From an uncultured Alphaproteobacteria bacterium (GTDB lineage Bacteria; Pseudomonadota; Alphaproteobacteria; UBA3830), in NCBI GenBank assembly GCA_905233185.1, contig CAJODB010000011.1:12441-49485 (forward strand): DNA of 37,045 nucleotides. Reading direction: 5' to 3'. A program made the translations under genes and the position numbers. Below the pieces are notes generated by a model. The model worked only from the letters and a program-made list of their open reading frames with translations. It made no database searches and was not told the origin of the DNA. Of the stretch, positions 32,987 through 37,045 are shown piece by piece (the stretch's first letter is position 1; each line of letters begins with the position of its first letter).

Positions 32987-34756
32987 ATGAGCATTCGAAC
33001 TTCAATAGACAATAAACTAAATCTTAAATATTATAAAGGAACGGATGATTATTCAGATGGTGATATCGAGTTAGAACTACTAAAAATTGTGCAAGAAAAC
33101 GAAGATTTTTCAGAAGTTTTAAAAAAAGATAATCGATGGGCTGTTTTGTACCATTTAACACCATTAAGGCGTAATTTATTGGAATGGTATGATTTTAATA
33201 AAGAGGCAGATGTTTTAGAAATTGGAGCAGGACTTGGGGCTATAACGGGACTGTTATGCGAGAAAAACAGATCTGTAACAGCTGTAGAATTGTCTAAGAT
33301 AAGGGCTTCGATTATTGCAGAACGCACTAAAAAATATAATAATCTTGAAATATTTGTTGGAAACTTAAACGATATTAAGTTTGATAAAAAATTCGATTAC
33401 ATAACCCTAATTGGCGTTTTGGAATATGCAGCAAGATATACGCAGTCTGAAAATCCTTATTTTGACTTTCTTGCTGGCATTAAAAAATTGTTAAAACCAA
33501 ACGGAACTTTAATTATTGCAATAGAAAATAAGTTTGGTTTGAAGTATTGGGCTGGTGCAAATGAAGACCATACGGGACGGTTATTTGATAGTATTGAAAA
33601 TTACCCTCAAAATCTTGGAATTAAAACATTTGGTAAATATGAATTGGAACAATTAATAAAGAGTGAGGGTTTTAGCAATCTTGAATTTTATTATCCCATG
33701 CCAGATTATAAAATACCAACTCAGATATTCTCAGATAAATGTGTGCCAAACTTCGGGCAAATGAATAATTTTTCGAATAATTATGATCAACCAAGAAAAA
33801 TACTCTTTAATGAAAAACTTGCTTATGCAAATATCATAAAAAATAAACAATTTTCGTTCTTCGCTAATTCATTTTTAATTTTTGCTTCGAATATAACTTC
33901 TGAAAAGCGTAATTTATATTCTAATTTTAAGAGGGAAATAGGTTTAAAATATCAAATTGAAACTGATATTCTTGAAGAGCAAGCAAGAAAATATTCTAAA
34001 AAGACGCCAATTTCGAAAAAATCGAAAGAGCATATTTCTGAAATTTATGAGAACTATAAGATTTTATGTAAACAGCTCGATAGTTGTGAAACTTTTACAA
34101 TAGCGCCCTGCAAAAAAATAAAAAATAGCATTATTTTTGATTATATAGAAGGAGAAAATCTTAGCGACACCTTGCAAGAGTTAATTCTTTCTCAAAAACG
34201 GGAAAAAATAATAAGTTTTATGCAAGAATATAAAAAGCTCATTGAAAAATATTACTTTAAAGCAAGGAAAGTTGAAAAATATTCAACAAAAAAAGTCGCT
34301 GATATATTCGGCGAACATGATTTTGAGAATGTTTTTGTTTATGATATGCTTAATATTGATTTGATTATGGATAATATAATCAAAACGAAAAATAAGTATA
34401 CAATTATTGATTATGAATTTATAATAAATAACTCACTCCCAGTTGATTATATAATAGCAAGAACTGTATTCAATATTTATTATAAGTTTTGTGATGTTTT
34501 GTCCGATGTGATTTCAAAAGAAGAAATGTTCAAAACCTTAGATATAAAATTAGAGGATGCAAAAAAATACTATGAGATGGAAAAATCATTTCAACGGTAT
34601 GTATTTAAAGATGCAAATTATACAATAGGAAATCAGTATCAAAAAGCTCATTTATTACTTGAAGAGAATAATCATAATAACGAAGAAAGAAAACTTATGG
34701 AATTAAAATTTGGCAAAAGTATATTTAAATTAACATTAACAAAAGAGGCAGTATAA
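32987..34756 (+). CDS. Two-domain protein: N-terminal methyltransferase, C-terminal kinase-like
   Basis: 589 residues. The N-terminal domain is a class I methyltransferase with motif I VLEIGAGLGAITGLL (about 70-84), 'VTAVELSKIRASI', 'FDYITLIGVLEYA' and 'LLKPNGTLIIAIENKFGLKYWAGA'. The C-terminal 230 residues have a kinase-like pattern: hinge 'IIFDYIEGENL', a catalytic-loop-like NIDLIMDNII (D...N) and IIDYEFI in the place of the metal-binding DFG. The order recalls WbdD, which caps O-antigen chains by phosphorylation and methylation, although the long coiled coil of WbdD is absent. A chain-terminating or sugar-modifying role is inferred. It lies 9 bases after the previous gene with GGAGAG before the ATG. 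Confidence 0.7.
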   Translation: MSIRTSIDNKLNLKYYKGTDDYSDGDIELELLKIVQENEDFSEVLKKDNRWAVLYHLTPLRRNLLEWYDFNKEADVLEIGAGLGAITGLLCEKNRSVTAVELSKIRASIIAERTKKYNNLEIFVGNLNDIKFDKKFDYITLIGVLEYAARYTQSENPYFDFLAGIKKLLKPNGTLIIAIENKFGLKYWAGANEDHTGRLFDSIENYPQNLGIKTFGKYELEQLIKSEGFSNLEFYYPMPDYKIPTQIFSDKCVPNFGQMNNFSNNYDQPRKILFNEKLAYANIIKNKQFSFFANSFLIFASNITSEKRNLYSNFKREIGLKYQIETDILEEQARKYSKKTPISKKSKEHISEIYENYKILCKQLDSCETFTIAPCKKIKNSIIFDYIEGENLSDTLQELILSQKREKIISFMQEYKKLIEKYYFKARKVEKYSTKKVADIFGEHDFENVFVYDMLNIDLIMDNIIKTKNKYTIIDYEFIINNSLPVDYIIARTVFNIYYKFCDVLSDVISKEEMFKTLDIKLEDAKKYYEMEKSFQRYVFKDANYTIGNQYQKAHLLLEENNHNNEERKLMELKFGKSIFKLTLTKEAV

Positions 34757-34803
34757 TTTCCATTATATGTTGTATAATTAAACACTGAAAAAAAAAGGTT
34801 AAT

Positions 34804-35847
34804 ATGAAAAAAAAATATGTTTTTACAATTTGCTCAAACAATTATTTGGCACAGGCAAAAACGCTCGGCGACAGCGTTTTAGAACATAACCCTGACTATA
34901 AATTTATAATTGCATTATGCGATAAGAAAAGCTCCGAAGTTGATTATTCTCCTTTTTTCGATTTTGAGATAATTGAGGCGCATAATCTTGAAATTGAAGC
35001 TTTTGATAAAATGTCAGCTATATATAATATTGTAGAGCTTAATACATCAATAAAACCCTTTGTTTTTAAATATATATACAGACACTTTGACGCTGATATA
35101 GTAATATATCTTGATCCTGATATTATGGTATTTGAAAACTTTAAATGCATTGAAAACGAGCTTGTAATATCAAGTATATTATTAACTCCGCACATATATA
35201 AACCGATTCCATTTGATGATAAAAATCCTACGGAAAACACATTTACCAATTATGGCATATATAATCTTGGTTTTCTTGCAACGAAAAAATCACAAGATTC
35301 CGATTCTTTATTTGAATGGTTGAGTGACAGAATGGCACAAAATTGCTTTATTCGTGAAGCTGAAGGTATTTTTGTCGATCAACTTCCGATGAATTTTGCA
35401 CCTATATTTTTCAACAATATTAAAATAACTTACAATGAAGGAATGAACGCAGCACCATGGAACTTGCAGGAAAGAATAATATCCATAAAGAATGGTAAAT
35501 ATTATGTCAATAATAGATTTAATCTTATATTTTATCATTTTAGCAATTATAATCCTTTGAATCCAGAGGTCGTTGCAGTATATTATACAAGAGTTGGTTT
35601 TAATGATAATCCTTCGCTAAAGGTACTGTATGATGAATATAATAAGAAACTCCTATCAAATGGTTATGAGAAATATAAAACCATAAAAAATTTTTACAGC
35701 TCAGATCTTTCAGGCTGGGAAAGGACAGTTAAGCTACCGAAGTCCGAAAAAGAAAGCATTGTAAAATACATGATTCAACATCCATTTTTTATTTTCAGAA
35801 AAAACTTCTATAAGTTACTTTTTCGTTTAATGCATATTGAAAACTGA
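34804..35847 (+). CDS. Glycosyltransferase, GT-A fold with DxD motif
   Basis: 347 residues. It begins 'YVFTICSNNYLAQAKTLGDSVLEHNPDYKFIIALCD', the nucleotide-sugar-binding start seen in GT8-like enzymes, and has the metal-binding DPD in YLDPDIMVF (D104-D106). 'NYGIYNLGFLATK', 'EGIFVDQLPMNFAPIFF' and 'FYHFSNYNP' match conserved acceptor-side blocks of this group. It probably transfers a hexose or related sugar from a UDP donor. No membrane helix was seen. AAGGTT precedes the ATG; a TATAAT occurs at 34773-34778 but without a clear -35. Confidence 0.8.
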   Translation: MKKKYVFTICSNNYLAQAKTLGDSVLEHNPDYKFIIALCDKKSSEVDYSPFFDFEIIEAHNLEIEAFDKMSAIYNIVELNTSIKPFVFKYIYRHFDADIVIYLDPDIMVFENFKCIENELVISSILLTPHIYKPIPFDDKNPTENTFTNYGIYNLGFLATKKSQDSDSLFEWLSDRMAQNCFIREAEGIFVDQLPMNFAPIFFNNIKITYNEGMNAAPWNLQERIISIKNGKYYVNNRFNLIFYHFSNYNPLNPEVVAVYYTRVGFNDNPSLKVLYDEYNKKLLSNGYEKYKTIKNFYSSDLSGWERTVKLPKSEKESIVKYMIQHPFFIFRKNFYKLLFRLMHIEN

Positions 35848-36159
35848 ACCTTTAAGTTTACTAATATCTTATACGATTGAGAGTCATAAAATACTGTAGA
35901 TTTAATAGCTATAAGATAAAATTGGGTTCGTAACTTAAGAATAGATATAATAATTTACAGATAATATCGTTACTAAAATGAAATTCTATTTTTTTAGTGA
36001 AAGTTGTCTTTATTTTCTATTCATTTCCTCTTATGAATCTTACTTTTTTCAATTGTTTTAAATTTTCTATTGAAATTATTTTGGCAGTAACTTTAAAGTA
36101 TTTCAGTTACGAAAATATAATTGACTTTTTGTATTAAGAAAATATTGTGTGATATTTTT
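35848..36159. other. Gene-free AT-rich stretch before the integrase remnant
   Basis: 312 bases. I looked for the missing C-terminal part of the integrase (conserved His/Arg and Tyr) in the minus-strand frames and did not find it. No tRNA, repeat or strong terminator was seen. Confidence 0.5.
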
Positions 36160-37008
36160 TCAAGTATTTCTAGTGAAGCGAAATGACTTTACCACAAGCT
36201 GTTTTTCCATTTTCATACGTTCAACAGGAATACGCCATTCGTTCTTTTCAAAGTCGAATTCTTCCCAACGTGCTCCTCGCAATTCGCCACTTCTTACAAA
36301 CGTTAATATCAGAAACTTTAAAGCTAATTTCGTTATCGGCGTTTCTTTGAAATTATCAAAGTTCTTCAGAAATTCTTTTAACTCTTTTTCGGAAAAATAT
36401 GCATAATGCTTGACTTCAGGCTGTTTGTAAGCTCCTGCCGTGCCAGATATCAAATTAGGTTCAGCTTTCTTTGTCGCTATTGCGTATAATACTTGACTAA
36501 CAACTCCACGCGTTTTTCTGGCTTCTGCTAAAGTACCACGATTTTCAATTTTTTGAATTACATTGATTACATCCTATGCAGTTATCTTTTTCATAGGTAC
36601 ACTGCCTAAATCACCAAATATATGCCTTTTCAATCTGCTTAGAATAATCTGAGTTTCACGTCCCTGTTTGCCTTTCCACTTTTTCTCATACCATTCAAGA
36701 GCTATATTTTTAAAAGTATTTGCGATATCTTCTTTCAGTTCATTCTTAAACTGCTTTTTATTTTGCAACGGATCTTTGCCATCTCTTATTTGCTTTTTGT
36801 ATTCATCTCGTTTAGCTCTTGCTTCCTTTAATGAGATTGCTGGGTAAACACCCAATGCCATTAATTTTTCTTTTCCGGCATAATTATATTTGAGACGCCA
36901 ATATTTGCTTCCATCGGGTTTAATCAGCAAAAACATACCTCCGCCGTCGAATTTTTTATAACTTTTTTCTTGAGGCCCGAAATTCTTGCAAGCAAGTTCT
37001 GTCAGCAT
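36160..37008 (-). pseudogene. Tyrosine integrase (P4-type, Arm DNA-binding/DUF4102), inactivated
   Basis: The N-terminal part (start 37008, GGAG upstream) has the Arm DNA-binding domain: 'LTELACKNFGPQEKSYKKFDGGGMFLLIKPDGSKYWRLKYNYAGKEKLMALGVYPAISLKEAR'. The frame meets a TAG at 36574-36576 after 'MKKITA' and continues in the same frame ('DVINVIQKIENRGTLAEARKTRGV...') into the catalytic domain 'LKFLILTFVRSGELRGARWEEFD', which has the first catalytic Arg. It then breaks off before the His/Arg and Tyr residues. An in-frame nonsense codon (probably from CAG) plus 3' deletion means the enzyme is dead. Such integrases mobilise genomic islands into tRNA genes, so it supports horizontal acquisition of the glycan island. 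Confidence 0.85.
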
Positions 37009-37045
37009 ATATGCACTCCATTTTCTTCAAGCTTAAAAAATACCC

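Noticed and set aside
36574-36576. In-frame TAG in the integrase as a recoded or read-through codon
   Set aside because: The catalytic domain is also truncated before its His/Arg and Tyr residues, so ordinary gene decay explains the stop; other genes in the window use TAG as a normal stop.
1-37045. CRISPR array, rRNA genes or insertion sequences
   Set aside because: I saw no regularly spaced repeats, no rRNA-like sequence and no intact transposase or terminal inverted repeats.

Overview
The window looks like a low-GC alphaproteobacterial chromosome, probably from a host-associated lineage. The evidence is a full-length CtrA cell-cycle regulator, an alphaproteobacterial-type SspB with a C-terminal ClpX-binding peptide, AT-rich coding sequence and a partial type VI secretion (T6SS) operon. 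The tRNA-His gene keeps the canonical G-1:C73 pair, which argues against the Rhizobiales/Rhodobacterales/Caulobacterales group, where it is typically lost. A Holosporales- or Rickettsiales-like placement is an inference.

Layout. 1-610: the 3' part of a membrane-anchored protein with a weak TadE-like look. 834-1007: tRNA-Arg(ACG) and tRNA-Val(UAC), both minus. 1102-8623 (minus): tssK-tssL-tssM-tssA, the T6SS baseplate/membrane-complex block. 8964-14760 (plus, divergent from tssK): a tripartite RND efflux operon (periplasmic adaptor, pump, outer-membrane factor). Its promoter carries two perfect CtrA boxes (TTAA-N7-TTAA). 14874-15632 (minus): ctrA itself, with one such box over its own -35 region and an intrinsic terminator downstream. 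15877-19375 (plus): tRNA-His, sspB, a site-2-type metalloprotease, then HMG-CoA reductase (class I-like) and HMG-CoA synthase, the two entry enzymes of the mevalonate pathway, which are unusual in this class.

From about 19.4 kb to the end the sequence is an accessory surface-glycan island. It holds a UDP-GlcNAc 4,6-dehydratase (PseB-like), a RmlD-like reductase, a NeuB-family synthase, a TIM-barrel isomerase-like protein, a PIG-L deacetylase, a formyltransferase-like protein, methyltransferases, an aldo/keto reductase, a class III aminotransferase, a CMP-sugar transferase (PseF-like), a possible methyltransferase-kinase fusion and glycosyltransferase-like proteins. Remnants of pseI, rmlC and a DUF5672-like gene lie between them, and a broken tyrosine integrase closes the island.

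The most striking signal is four coding poly-G tracts of 8-10 G (20688-20696, 26007-26014, 27978-27986 and 31472-31481 on the minus strand) in this AT-rich island. All are in frame here, and a one-base slip in either direction gives an early stop in every case. This is the architecture of contingency (phase-variable) glycan loci known from Campylobacter and Helicobacter. Together with the non-standard nonulosonate-like gene set, it suggests a switchable, possibly undescribed, N-formylated or methylated surface sugar.
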